Assembly: GCA_030696045.1 (NCBI GenBank)
Contig: JAUYNO010000052.1
Location: forward strand, 1 to 42,718
Direction of reading: 5' to 3'
DNA: 42,718 bases
Origin: Stagnimonas sp.
GTDB taxonomy: Bacteria > Pseudomonadota > Gammaproteobacteria > Nevskiales > Nevskiaceae
Part shown: piece by piece, positions 24,006 to 32,017 of the stretch
Numbering within the stretch: position 1 is the stretch's first letter
Layout: each line of letters opens with the position of its first letter
Made by a program: the position numbers and the translations under genes
Notes under the pieces: model-generated
Databases searched by the model: none
The model's input: only the letters and a program-made list of their open reading frames with translations
Told to the model about the DNA's origin: nothing

Positions 24006-24033
24006 TGAAAAGGCCCGCGTGCTTGCGGGCCTC
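24006..24033 (-). terminator. Rho-independent terminator of mscL
   Basis: Stem AGGCCCGC (24011-24018)/GCGGGCCT (24025-24032) with a six-base loop, followed on the minus strand by TTTT (24011 down to 24008). It begins 9 bases past the mscL stop and separates mscL from glgP. Confidence 0.85.
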
Positions 24034-24041
24034 TGGGTTTG

Positions 24042-24470
24042 CTAGGTCTTCTTCAGCAGGTCGCGGATCTCGGTGAGCAGCTTTTCCTCGGCGCTCGGCC
24101 CCGGCGGCGCGGGCGGCGGCGCCACGGCCTCCTTCCTCTTCAGCGTGTTCATCGCCTTCACCAGCATGAAGATCGCCCAGGCGACGATGATGAAGTTGAT
24201 GACGGTCTGGATGAACTTGCCGTAGCCGAACAGCACCGGAGCGACCGCCGCCACCTTGCCATCGGCGCTGGCGGCGATACCTTCCTTGAGCACGATGGCG
24301 GCTTTCGAGAAGTCGACCCCGCCGGTGAGGATGCCGACCAGCGGCATGATCAGATCGCCGACCAGGGAGGTGACGATGCCGCCAAAGGCGCCGCCGATCA
24401 CCACGCCGACCGCCAGGTCAACGACATTGCCGCGCATCGCGAAGGTTTTGAACTCGTTCAGCATACCCAT
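24042..24470 (-). CDS. mscL: Large-conductance mechanosensitive channel
   Basis: A 142-residue inner-membrane channel that opens under hypo-osmotic membrane tension. The N-terminal amphipathic helix and TM1 are textbook ('[38 protein letters not shown]'). A periplasmic loop (about 50-75) is followed by TM2 ('[28 protein letters not shown]') and a proline-rich linker to the C-terminal coiled helix ('[12 protein letters not shown]'). The start could also be the Met at residue 3, the usual family position. Single gene with its own terminator. Confidence 0.97.
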   Translation of the reverse strand: MGMLNEFKTFAMRGNVVDLAVGVVIGGAFGGIVTSLVGDLIMPLVGILTGGVDFSKAAIVLKEGIAASADGKVAAVAPVLFGYGKFIQTVINFIIVAWAIFMLVKAMNTLKRKEAVAPPPAPPGPSAEEKLLTEIRDLLKKT

Positions 24471-24594
24471 GCTCGACTCCCTGTCGATCCGTTGTGTGAG
24501 GGCGCCCCTGGGCGCTGCCCGATTCTAGCCGCGCCCGCACCCGGCGCATGAGTGGCGGCCGTGGACAGAATTACCTAGGGCCTGTCACCTCGTA

Positions 24595-24613
24595 GGGCGC
24601 ATTCCATGCGCCG
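24595..24613. repeat. REP-like hairpin GGCGCAT-TCC-ATGCGCC
   Basis: A perfect 7-bp stem (24596-24602 and 24606-24612) with a three-base loop, preceded by TCGTAGG. This composition is common in short palindromic repeats of GC-rich gammaproteobacteria. It lies between the ends of the mscL region and the SDR gene, which ends just downstream. Confidence 0.5.
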
Positions 24614-24627
24614 AGCATCCACCCGCG

Positions 24628-25500
24628 CTAGACGCAAGCCGGCAGCCCCTCGTCGAGGTCGGGGTGGCGCGGCTGCCAGCCGAGCGCGCGCAGGCGGCTG
24701 GCGTCGAGCCGCTTCGATTCTTCGAGAAACGACATCAACATCGGCGAGAACGTGGCTGCGGCCTCGGCCAGGGCGATGCGCGGCGGCTCCGGCAGCCCGA
24801 GCAGACGGGCGCAGCGCAGCAGGTAGTCGCTCATGGTCGTCGGCCGGCCGTCGCTGATGTTGTAGGCCGCGCCCACCTCGCCCTGCCGCAGCGCCAGCAT
24901 GCAGGCGGCGGCGAGGTCGTCGGCATGCACCCGGTTGGTGTAGGGCGAGTCCTGCTCGCGCAGCACCGGATCGCCGCGCCGCAGCCGCTCGACCGGCAGC
25001 CGCCCCGGGCCGTAGATGCCGGGCACCCGCAGCACCACGGTGCGGGCTCCGGTGCGGGCCGACCAGGCGCGCAGTGCCAGCTCGGCATCAAGCCGGCGCC
25101 GGCCGCGCCCGCTGCCCGGCTTGAGTGGCTCGGCCTCGCTGATCCAGCGCCCCTGGCAGTCGCCGTAGACGGCGCTGGTGGAGATATAGAGCAGACCCTG
25201 TGCCGGCGGCCGCAGGACGGTCAGTACCGCCCGCAAGCGGCGGTCGGTTTCGCCTTCGGCAGGTGGTGGCGCGCACCAGTAGACGGTGTCGGCGCAGGGC
25301 AGCGGCGGCAGCGGCTGGTCGAGGTCCAGGCGCAGCGGCACCAGCCCGGCGGCGGCCACGGCGGCCGCGCTGGCCGCGCTGCGCACCGCGCCGATGACCT
25401 CGACGCCGGGGCCCAGATGCTGCCGGCCGATGCGCCGGCCGATGTCGCCGCAGCCCAGGATCAGGACGCAATGGGATGCCGCAGGGCTCATCTGCTCCAT
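24628..25500 (-). CDS. NAD(P)-dependent epimerase/SDR, YeeZ-like
   Basis: A 290-residue extended short-chain dehydrogenase. The Rossmann glycine motif LGCGDIG (residues 14-20) opens the protein. 'LLYISTSAVYGDCQG' carries the Ser and Tyr region expected for the active site. 'VLRVPGIYGPGRLP' and 'NRVHADDLAAACMLAL' follow, then 'AYNISDGRPTTMSDY'. These are hallmarks of the NAD-dependent epimerase family that includes E. coli YeeZ. The catalytic YxxxK is not obvious: the helix after 'VYGD' carries no matching Lys. Substrate unknown. Its upstream region carries a palindromic repeat. A start three codons later is possible. Confidence 0.8.
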   Translation of the reverse strand: MEQMSPAASHCVLILGCGDIGRRIGRQHLGPGVEVIGAVRSAASAAAVAAAGLVPLRLDLDQPLPPLPCADTVYWCAPPPAEGETDRRLRAVLTVLRPPAQGLLYISTSAVYGDCQGRWISEAEPLKPGSGRGRRRLDAELALRAWSARTGARTVVLRVPGIYGPGRLPVERLRRGDPVLREQDSPYTNRVHADDLAAACMLALRQGEVGAAYNISDGRPTTMSDYLLRCARLLGLPEPPRIALAEAAATFSPMLMSFLEESKRLDASRLRALGWQPRHPDLDEGLPACV

Positions 25501-25544
25501 GTTTGGTTGCGCTAGGGCGTGCTGAGGTACCGGCGTGAACTCCA

Positions 25545-25570
25545 GTCATTCCCGCTCGTGCGGGAATGAC
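25545..25570. repeat. Palindromic GTCATTCCCGC repeat
   Basis: A perfect 11-bp stem, GTCATTCCCGC (25545-25555) and GCGGGAATGAC (25560-25570), with a four-base TCGT loop. The ATTCCC...GGGAAT core is the widespread dRS3-like intergenic repeat of proteobacteria. It sits between the SDR and acyl-CoA ligase genes. Confidence 0.7.
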
Positions 25571-25624
25571 GATGGTGGATGGGTTCGTGCGTCAACCATG
25601 TTGCCACCTGAGCCAAAAATACAC

Positions 25625-27304
25625 CTAGCCGGCCTCCCACAGCACCGGCTTGCGCGCCCGGTACCAGGCCGCCTGGCTTGGCTCGTAGTGCTTCTCGACG
25701 ACGTTGCGGCGGACCTTCATGGTCGGAGTCAGGAAGCCGTTGTCGATGCTCCAGACCTCCTTCACCACGGCGATGAACTGCAGTTCCTCGTGGGGATCGA
25801 GGGTGGCGTTGACCTCCTGCATCAGCGCTGCCAGTTCGGCTTCGATCTCGGCGCGGTCACCGCCGTTCGCAAGATGCCTGCGGCTGTCCTCGGACAGCAG
25901 GGCCAGCGCGAAGGTCGCAGCCTGGTTGGCGCCGCCGACGCAGACCACCTCCAGCCGCGGGTGGGCGCCGAGCTTGTTCTCGATCGGCACCGGGGCGACG
26001 TACTTGCCCTTGCTGGTCTTGAACAGCTCCTTGACCCGGCCGGTGATGCGGAGGCGGCCGTCGGCGTCGATTTCGCCCATGTCGCCGGTGCGGAAGTAGC
26101 CGTCGCTGGTGAGGGCTTCAGCAGTCGCTTCCGGCGCCTTGTAGTAGCCCATCATCTGCGCCGGGCTCTTCACCAGGATCTCGCCCATCTCACCGATCCG
26201 GCATTCGACGCCGGGATTGGGCGGGCCGACGTAGCCGATCTTGGCGTCGCCGGGGCGGGTGAAGTGCGAGTAGGCGAAGTTTTCGCTCATGCCATAGGCC
26301 TCCAGCAGCTCCAGACCCAGGCCGCGATACCAGGCCACGGTGGGCTCGGGCAGCGGTGCGGCGCCGGTGAAGGCGTAGCGCACGCACTGCAGGCCCAACT
26401 GTTCGAGGATCTTGCGCTTGACCCTTTTGCCCAGCACCGGGATGCGGAACAGGATCTTCTGCTTCTTCAGCGGCAGCTTGTCGCAGACCGCGAGCTGGAA
26501 CTTGGTCCACAGCCGGGGCACCGAGAAGAACAGGGTCGGCCGGGCCCGGCGCAGGTCGGCGACGAAGCTCGCCTGCGACTCGGCGAAGTAGACCTGGAAG
26601 CCGTGGTAGGTCGAGTTGTTCTGCACCACCAGACGCTCGGCGACATGCGCCAGCGGCAGGTAGGACAGCATGCGGTCCTCGACCGAGAGCGGAAACAGCT
26701 GCTGCAGCAGGGTGCCGCAGAGGCTGAAGGAGGCAAAGCTCTGCATCACGCCCTTGGGCTGGCCGGTGCTGCCGGAGGTGTAGACGATGGTGGCCATCTC
26801 GTCGAGCCTACGGTCGGGCTCGCCCGGTAGCGGCGCGGTGCGGGCAATGATCGCGTTCCAGGTCTCGCCGCCGGCATCGGGCGCCAGTGGCAGGCGGATC
26901 AGCGGCATTTGCGCCGGCACACCACCCTGCATCGCCGCCCAGTCGTCGAGCTTGCCGACGAACAGCAGCTTCGAATCGCTGTGGCTCAGGATGTAGCGCA
27001 CGGTCTCGGCGTTCAGCGTCGGGTACAGCGGCACGGTGACGTGGCCGGCCATCCAGATCGCCCAGTCGGCCATCATCCAGTGCGCGCTGTTCTTGCCCAG
27101 CAAGGCGATCTGGCTTTGTGGCGGCAGGGCCAGCGAGCGCAGGTGCGCGGCCATGCGCCGTACCTCGTCGAGGATCTGCTTCCAGCGGTACTCGACCACC
27201 TCGCCACCGCCGACGGGCTGGATCAGGTGGACGGCATCGGGGCGGGTCCGTTCCCAGTGGTACAGGCAGGCCAGGGGCGTGCGCCCCTCCAGCTCCTTGT
27301 TCAT
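25625..27304 (-). CDS. AMP-forming long-chain acyl-CoA synthetase (FadD15-like)
   Basis: A 559-residue ANL-superfamily adenylate-forming enzyme that activates a carboxylic acid to acyl-CoA. It shows the P-loop IVYTSGSTGQPKGVM, 'MLSYLPLAHVAER', the A5 motif 'LLEAYGMSEN', and the A7-A8 hinge 'YFRTGDMGEIDADGRLRITGRVKELFKTSKGKYVAP'. The C-terminus reads 'LTPTMKVRRNVVEKHYE', typical of the FadD15/FAA type for long-chain or bulky acids. No TM helix or signal. It is divergent from the Baeyer-Villiger monooxygenase across a 156-bp spacer, which suggests shared control and a common catabolic or lipid-modifying pathway. The exact acid is not deducible. Confidence 0.93.
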   Translation of the reverse strand: MNKELEGRTPLACLYHWERTRPDAVHLIQPVGGGEVVEYRWKQILDEVRRMAAHLRSLALPPQSQIALLGKNSAHWMMADWAIWMAGHVTVPLYPTLNAETVRYILSHSDSKLLFVGKLDDWAAMQGGVPAQMPLIRLPLAPDAGGETWNAIIARTAPLPGEPDRRLDEMATIVYTSGSTGQPKGVMQSFASFSLCGTLLQQLFPLSVEDRMLSYLPLAHVAERLVVQNNSTYHGFQVYFAESQASFVADLRRARPTLFFSVPRLWTKFQLAVCDKLPLKKQKILFRIPVLGKRVKRKILEQLGLQCVRYAFTGAAPLPEPTVAWYRGLGLELLEAYGMSENFAYSHFTRPGDAKIGYVGPPNPGVECRIGEMGEILVKSPAQMMGYYKAPEATAEALTSDGYFRTGDMGEIDADGRLRITGRVKELFKTSKGKYVAPVPIENKLGAHPRLEVVCVGGANQAATFALALLSEDSRRHLANGGDRAEIEAELAALMQEVNATLDPHEELQFIAVVKEVWSIDNGFLTPTMKVRRNVVEKHYEPSQAAWYRARKPVLWEAG

Positions 27305-27460
27305 GTTCTCTCCTCTTGGGGCTTGAGCCCGAGTGTGTGGGCAGCCGTCGTGCGGGTGCGGGCCCTGTCCGCGATTATCAATCGATTGTCCCGGGGCGTC
27401 ATTCGTGGCTGTCGCCGGATCAGCGAATCTGGGAGCATCACGGCAGGAGACCTAAAAACA
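27305..27460. promoter_or_regulatory. Divergent promoter region, acyl-CoA ligase / Baeyer-Villiger monooxygenase
   Basis: 156 bp between two outward-facing starts. A Shine-Dalgarno CAGGAG lies before the monooxygenase ATG and GAGGAG before the ligase ATG on the minus strand. The 27375-27395 stretch is locally AT-rich and may contain the core promoter. No clear operator dyad was seen. Confidence 0.45.
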
Positions 27461-28939
27461 ATGACCAGCAGCGCACGCGGCAGCAGCACGGTGGCGATCA
27501 TCGGCACCGGCTTTGGCGGACTGGGCATGGCCTGGCACCTGCAACAGGCCGGCATTACGTCCTTCACCCTGTTCGAGAAGAGCGACGAGGTCGGCGGCAC
27601 CTGGCGCGAGAACCGCTATCCGGGCGCCGGCTGCGACGTACCCTCGCATCTCTACTCCTTCTCCTTCGAGAGCCACTACCCCTGGGCCTGGCGCTACGCC
27701 AAGCAGACCGAGATCCTCGACTACCAGCGCCACGTCGCGCGCAAGTACGGGATCTACCCGAAGGTGCGCTTCGGCTGCGAGGTGGTCGGCGCCGACTTCG
27801 ATGCCGCGCGCGGGCTCTGGGTGCTGCGCCTGGCCAGCGGCGAGGAGCACGAGGCGCGCTTCCTGGTCAGCGCCGTCGGCCAGCTGCACCGGCCGGCCTA
27901 TCCGAAGATTCCGGGCGGCAATCGCTTTGCCGGCAAGAGCTTCCACTCCGCGCACTGGGACCCCGACTACGACCTGCGCGGCAAGACCGTCGCCGTGATC
28001 GGCACCGGCGCCAGCGCCGTGCAGTTCGTGCCGCCGGTTGCCCAGCAGGTGAAGCAGCTCTACCTCTACCAGCGCACGCCGGGCTGGACCCTGCCCAAGG
28101 TCGAGGCGCCGATCCCGGCCTGGCAGCGCCGGCTGATGAATGCGCTGCCCTTCGTCGAACGGCTCGACCGCCTGCGCATCTTCGCCCTGCTGGAGCTGCT
28201 GGCGCTGGGCCTGATGGGCAACAAGCTGGTCGAGTGGACGCTGCAGAAGGTCGCCGCCTTCCAGCTCTGGCGCCAGGTGCGCGACCCCGAACTGCGCCGC
28301 CAGCTGACCCCGGATTTCCCGGTCGGCTGCAAGCGCATCCTGCTCAGCAACGAGTGGTACCCGACGATGTGCCGCGACAATGTCGAACTGGTCAGCGAGG
28401 CGGTGCAAGAGCTGACCGAGACCGGCGTGCGCACGGCCGATGGCAAGCTACGCGAGGTCGATGCGGTGATCTACGGGACTGGTTTTGCCGCCACCGAACT
28501 GCTGGCGCCGATGCGGATTCGCGGCCTCGGCGGCCGCGAGCTGCGCGAGGAGTGGAAGGCCGGCGCCGAGGCCTATCTCGGCATCAGCGTGAAGGGCTTC
28601 CCCAACCTCTGCATGCTGTACGGGCCGAACACCAATCTCGGCTCGGGTTCGATCATCTACATGCTGGAATGCCAGCAGCGCTACGTCGCCGGCCTGGTGC
28701 GCGCCCAGCAGGACGCCGGCTGGGCCTGGGCCGATGTCCGCCCCGAGGCCCAGGCGGAATTCAACGCCGAGCTGCAGCAGCGCAGCGCCGAGAGCGCTTT
28801 CGAGGGCAGCTGCCAGTCCTGGTACAAGACCGCCGACGGCCGCAACACCAACAACTGGGTCGGCACCATGAGCGAGTTCCGGCGGCGTACCGTCGCACCC
28901 GATCTCGACCAGTACCAGCTGGGACCTGCATCGGCCTGA
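27461..28939 (+). CDS. Flavin-containing Baeyer-Villiger-type monooxygenase
   Basis: A 492-residue class B flavoprotein monooxygenase. FAD fold: VAIIGTGFGGLG (11-22). The 'GGTWRENRYPGAGCDVPSHLYSFSFE' segment is typical of BVMOs. The Baeyer-Villiger fingerprint FxGxxxHxxxW is exact at 156-166 (FAGKSFHSAHW, followed by D). The NADPH Rossmann motif is VIGTGASAVQ (179-188). Such enzymes convert ketones, often cyclic or long-chain, to esters or lactones. The neighbouring acyl-CoA ligase and downstream envelope system point to a hydrophobic ketone substrate (inference). Shine-Dalgarno AGGAG eleven bases before the ATG. Confidence 0.92.
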   Translation: MTSSARGSSTVAIIGTGFGGLGMAWHLQQAGITSFTLFEKSDEVGGTWRENRYPGAGCDVPSHLYSFSFESHYPWAWRYAKQTEILDYQRHVARKYGIYPKVRFGCEVVGADFDAARGLWVLRLASGEEHEARFLVSAVGQLHRPAYPKIPGGNRFAGKSFHSAHWDPDYDLRGKTVAVIGTGASAVQFVPPVAQQVKQLYLYQRTPGWTLPKVEAPIPAWQRRLMNALPFVERLDRLRIFALLELLALGLMGNKLVEWTLQKVAAFQLWRQVRDPELRRQLTPDFPVGCKRILLSNEWYPTMCRDNVELVSEAVQELTETGVRTADGKLREVDAVIYGTGFAATELLAPMRIRGLGGRELREEWKAGAEAYLGISVKGFPNLCMLYGPNTNLGSGSIIYMLECQQRYVAGLVRAQQDAGWAWADVRPEAQAEFNAELQQRSAESAFEGSCQSWYKTADGRNTNNWVGTMSEFRRRTVAPDLDQYQLGPASA

Positions 28940-28949
28940 GTCCGGCAAC

Positions 28950-28965
28950 CTACCCATCCGGGCAG
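28950..28965 (+). promoter_or_regulatory. Dyad CTACCCATCCGGGCAG upstream of the LAL regulator
   Basis: CTACCC-N4-GGGCAG is a near-perfect inverted repeat 167 bases before the regulator's ATG. A related sequence, CTACCCATTCGTGTGG, lies upstream of the first RND gene (31827-31842), sharing the CTACCCAT left half and the following CG. Both are followed within 5-15 bases by GCGAGCC. A candidate binding site for the LAL regulator; inferred. Confidence 0.45.
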
Positions 28966-29131
28966 GCTGCGAGCCCCCGGGGTTTGCTACTTTAGGTCCC
29001 TACAAGGTCGGCGGCTCGTTTGCCGCCGGCCATCCATCGGCGTCAAGGACGGTGTGGTGCTAGGGCCCGCAAGCTGGCCTGCCACGGAGACACCCCGTCC
29101 GACGAACACGGTAGCGGAGGTGGTCCGAGCC

Positions 29132-31798
29132 ATGCGCACGTCCCAATTGCAGCCGGACATCGCCACGCACAAGTTCTTCGCGCCGCCGGCCTATGGCAGC
29201 GCGATCCGCCGCGATGCCCTGATCGAGCGGGTGTTCGCCAACGAGACTGCACGGGTGGTGCTGTTGCAGGGGCCGGCCGGGCACGGCAAGTCGACCCTGC
29301 TGCAGCAGCTCAAGACCGCCTGCGAGGAGCGCGGCCAGCTCAGCGTCTGGCTGACCCTGGACGAGGCCGACAACGACATCCGCCGCTTCTACCTGCACGC
29401 GCAGGCGCTGGCGACCAGCCTCGGCTCCAGCGGCGAGGAACGCGAGTCCGGGCGCCGCCGCTCGGACTGGCTGATCGGCCGGCTGCTCAAGGCCGGTCGC
29501 CCGGTCGCTCTGTTCATCGACGACTTCCAGGCGCTCAGCAACCCGGCGGTGCTGGCCTTCTTCCTCGAACTGTTCGAGCGCCTGCCGGAGCCGTCGCGGA
29601 TGTACGTCGCCACCCGCTCGATGCCGGAGATGGGGCTGTCGCGGCTGGTGGTGAACCAGCGGATGCTGATCCTGCAGGCCGACCATCTGCGCTTCTCGCC
29701 GCCCGAGATGGAACGCTTCTTCGCGGCCGGCGAGCGCGAGGCGCTGAGCGCGGCCGAGATCGCCGCCATCTGGCGCAGCACCGAGGGCTGGCCCGCAGCG
29801 CTGCAACTGTTCCGGCTGTCGCTGGCCAGTCCGCAGGTGCGGCGCTCGCTGGACGATGTCGCCGACTACCGGCCGCGCGAACTGGCCGAGTACCTGGCCG
29901 ACAATGTGGTCGCCCTGCAGCCGCCGCAGATCCAGAATTTCCTGCTGCGCACCGCGCTGCTGGACCGGCTCAACGCCTCGCTCTGCCAGGCGGTGACTGG
30001 CCGCGCCGATTCCCAGGAGCTGCTGCTGAAGCTGGAGCGCACCGGGCTGTTCGTGCGCAGCCTCGATTCCGACCTGCGCTGGTTCAAGTACCACGCGCTG
30101 TTCGCGTCCTTCCTTGCCGAGCAGCTGCAGACCCAGTCGCCGACGGTCGCCGCTGAAGTCCACGCCGCCGCCGCGCGCTGGCATCTCGAACGTGGCAACT
30201 ACGAGGAAACGGTGCACCACGCCATCCACTGCGGCGACTTCGCGCTGGCGGCCGACACCTTCGATCTCTGGGCCTCGCAGCTGGTCGCCGATGCCCAGCT
30301 GGTGACCATGGAACGCTGGTACCAGCGCATCCCCTTCGCCGAGATCGCGGCGCGGCCGACCCTGCTGGTGAAGGTAGGCTGGACCCTGGTGTTCCTGCAC
30401 CGGCGGGCCAAGCTCAAGCCGATGCTGAAGCTGCTGGAGCAGCTGGCCCAGCAGGGCAATGCCGAGGCCCGCATCCTGCTGTCGATGGTCGGCATCTCCA
30501 CCGACTCCATGCCGGACTCCGAGCGCTGGCTACAGGAGGTCGACCTGCGTGATCGCGACAGCGAAGGCTTCGCCGCCTTCGAGTTGGGCGCCGCCGCCAA
30601 CCTCGCCGCCTATCACGCGATGGCGGTCGGCGACTTCGAGCGCACCCGGGCCCTGCTGGTGCTGGCGCGGGCGCACAACGAGCGCGGCGGTGCCATCTTC
30701 AGCCGTGGCTACACGGTGGGCATGCAGGGCATGAACCTGCTGATCCAGGGCCAGCTGCCGGCCAGCCTCGACTGCTTCGCGGCGGCGATGGCGGAGAGCC
30801 GCATGCACGCCGACAAGTCGGTGGCCTCGGCGGCGATGGTGGCCTGCTACATCTGGGTGCTCTACGAGACCAACGAGCTGGACCAGGCCGAGGCCCTGTT
30901 CGGGCGCCACCACGACATCATCAGCGAGTCGGCCCTGCTCGATTTTCTCGCCGTGTCCTATCTGGCGATGGTGCGCATCCACGACGCGCGCGGCCGTTCG
31001 GCGCGGGCACTGGAGGTGCTCGACGAGGCCGAGGCGATTGGTCACGGCCACGGCTGGGAGCGGCTGGTCCGCATCGTCCAGTGGGAGCGCTGCCGGCGCG
31101 CCCTGATCGCCGGCGACAGCGAGCGGGCGCTGACCATCGCCAGCCTCAACGGTCCCCGTCAGGTCGGCGCCAGCCGGTATTTTTCCGAGTACGCCGAAGG
31201 CGAGGCCCTGGGCCGCCTGCGGCTGGCGGTGCTCAGCCGCGACTTCGACGCCGCGCTGGAGCTGCTGAATGCGGAGCGCGCACGCTGCCATGGCCACGTC
31301 TACTGGCAGATCCGCCTGGATCTGCTGGAGGCGCAGCTGCGCGCCGCGCGGGGCGAACCCAACACCGCGCACCGGCTCTTGCGCCGCGCCTTGCAGCAGG
31401 GCGCGCAGGGCGGCTTCGTGCGCTGCTTCCTGGACGAAGGCCCCGGCGTGCTGCAGCTGCTGCGCGAGGACTACCAGAGCCTCTTGCAGGCAGAGCATGA
31501 GGAGGCCGCGCCGGGCCTGAAGCGCGCCTACCTGGAACGCCTGCTGCAGGCTTCCGGCACCGACCTCAGCCGTGGCAGCGACCACCGCGAAGTCCGGCCG
31601 GTGGAGAGCCTCACCGAGCGCGAGCGCGAGATCCTGGTGCTGCTCGCCAACGGCGTCTCCAACAAGCGCATGGCGACGCGGCTGTTCGTGTCCGAGAACA
31701 CGGTGAAATTCCACCTCAAGAACATCTTCGCCAAGCTGGCGGTCAGCAGCCGGCTGCAGGCGATCAATGCCGGCCGCAAGCTGAGCCTGATCGAGTAG
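29132..31798 (+). CDS. LAL (MalT-type) LuxR-family transcriptional activator
   Basis: An 888-residue large ATP-binding LuxR regulator. An N-terminal AAA/STAND NTPase carries Walker A GPAGHGKST (47-55) and Walker B VALFIDDF (125-132). It is followed by 'STEGWPAALQLF' and 'FLLRTALLDRLNASLCQAV' typical of MalT homologues, a long helical TPR-like sensor (about 380-800), and a C-terminal LuxR HTH ('SLTEREREILVLLANGVSNK', 'VSENTVKFHLKNIFAKLAVSSR'). MalT proteins use ATP and bind an inducer in the TPR region. The start at 29132 has GGAGG eleven bases upstream; a GTG at 29054 would add 26 residues. It lies directly before the envelope operon, which it probably controls. Confidence 0.92.
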   Translation: MRTSQLQPDIATHKFFAPPAYGSAIRRDALIERVFANETARVVLLQGPAGHGKSTLLQQLKTACEERGQLSVWLTLDEADNDIRRFYLHAQALATSLGSSGEERESGRRRSDWLIGRLLKAGRPVALFIDDFQALSNPAVLAFFLELFERLPEPSRMYVATRSMPEMGLSRLVVNQRMLILQADHLRFSPPEMERFFAAGEREALSAAEIAAIWRSTEGWPAALQLFRLSLASPQVRRSLDDVADYRPRELAEYLADNVVALQPPQIQNFLLRTALLDRLNASLCQAVTGRADSQELLLKLERTGLFVRSLDSDLRWFKYHALFASFLAEQLQTQSPTVAAEVHAAAARWHLERGNYEETVHHAIHCGDFALAADTFDLWASQLVADAQLVTMERWYQRIPFAEIAARPTLLVKVGWTLVFLHRRAKLKPMLKLLEQLAQQGNAEARILLSMVGISTDSMPDSERWLQEVDLRDRDSEGFAAFELGAAANLAAYHAMAVGDFERTRALLVLARAHNERGGAIFSRGYTVGMQGMNLLIQGQLPASLDCFAAAMAESRMHADKSVASAAMVACYIWVLYETNELDQAEALFGRHHDIISESALLDFLAVSYLAMVRIHDARGRSARALEVLDEAEAIGHGHGWERLVRIVQWERCRRALIAGDSERALTIASLNGPRQVGASRYFSEYAEGEALGRLRLAVLSRDFDAALELLNAERARCHGHVYWQIRLDLLEAQLRAARGEPNTAHRLLRRALQQGAQGGFVRCFLDEGPGVLQLLREDYQSLLQAEHEEAAPGLKRAYLERLLQASGTDLSRGSDHREVRPVESLTEREREILVLLANGVSNKRMATRLFVSENTVKFHLKNIFAKLAVSSRLQAINAGRKLSLIE

Positions 31799-31826
31799 GC
31801 CATCGACCGGGAACTCCCCTCCAAGA

Positions 31827-31842
31827 CTACCCATTCGTGTGG
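31827..31842 (+). promoter_or_regulatory. CTACCCAT-type motif upstream of the first RND gene
   Basis: CTACCCATTCGTGTGG lies 176 bases before the RND start in a 219-bp spacer. It shares its left half-site and spacing with the motif before the LAL regulator. The right half is degenerate. The spacer also holds a GTAATCAATGCACAAACCTAAA stretch of lower GC (31866-31887) that could contain the promoter. Confidence 0.4.
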
Positions 31843-32017
31843 TGCCCCACCCGCGAGCCGGGCGGTGTAATCAATGCACAAACCTAAAGCGTGACCGCCG
31901 CGGTCGGACGGTTCGCAAACAAGAAGTGCGCTGTGCGAAGGAGGAGAGATGAGGCAAGCAGCTGGCCCTAGGTATCCGGCAGTCCGTCGCCCCGCGCGCC
32001 GGGCCGGAGTCTGATCC

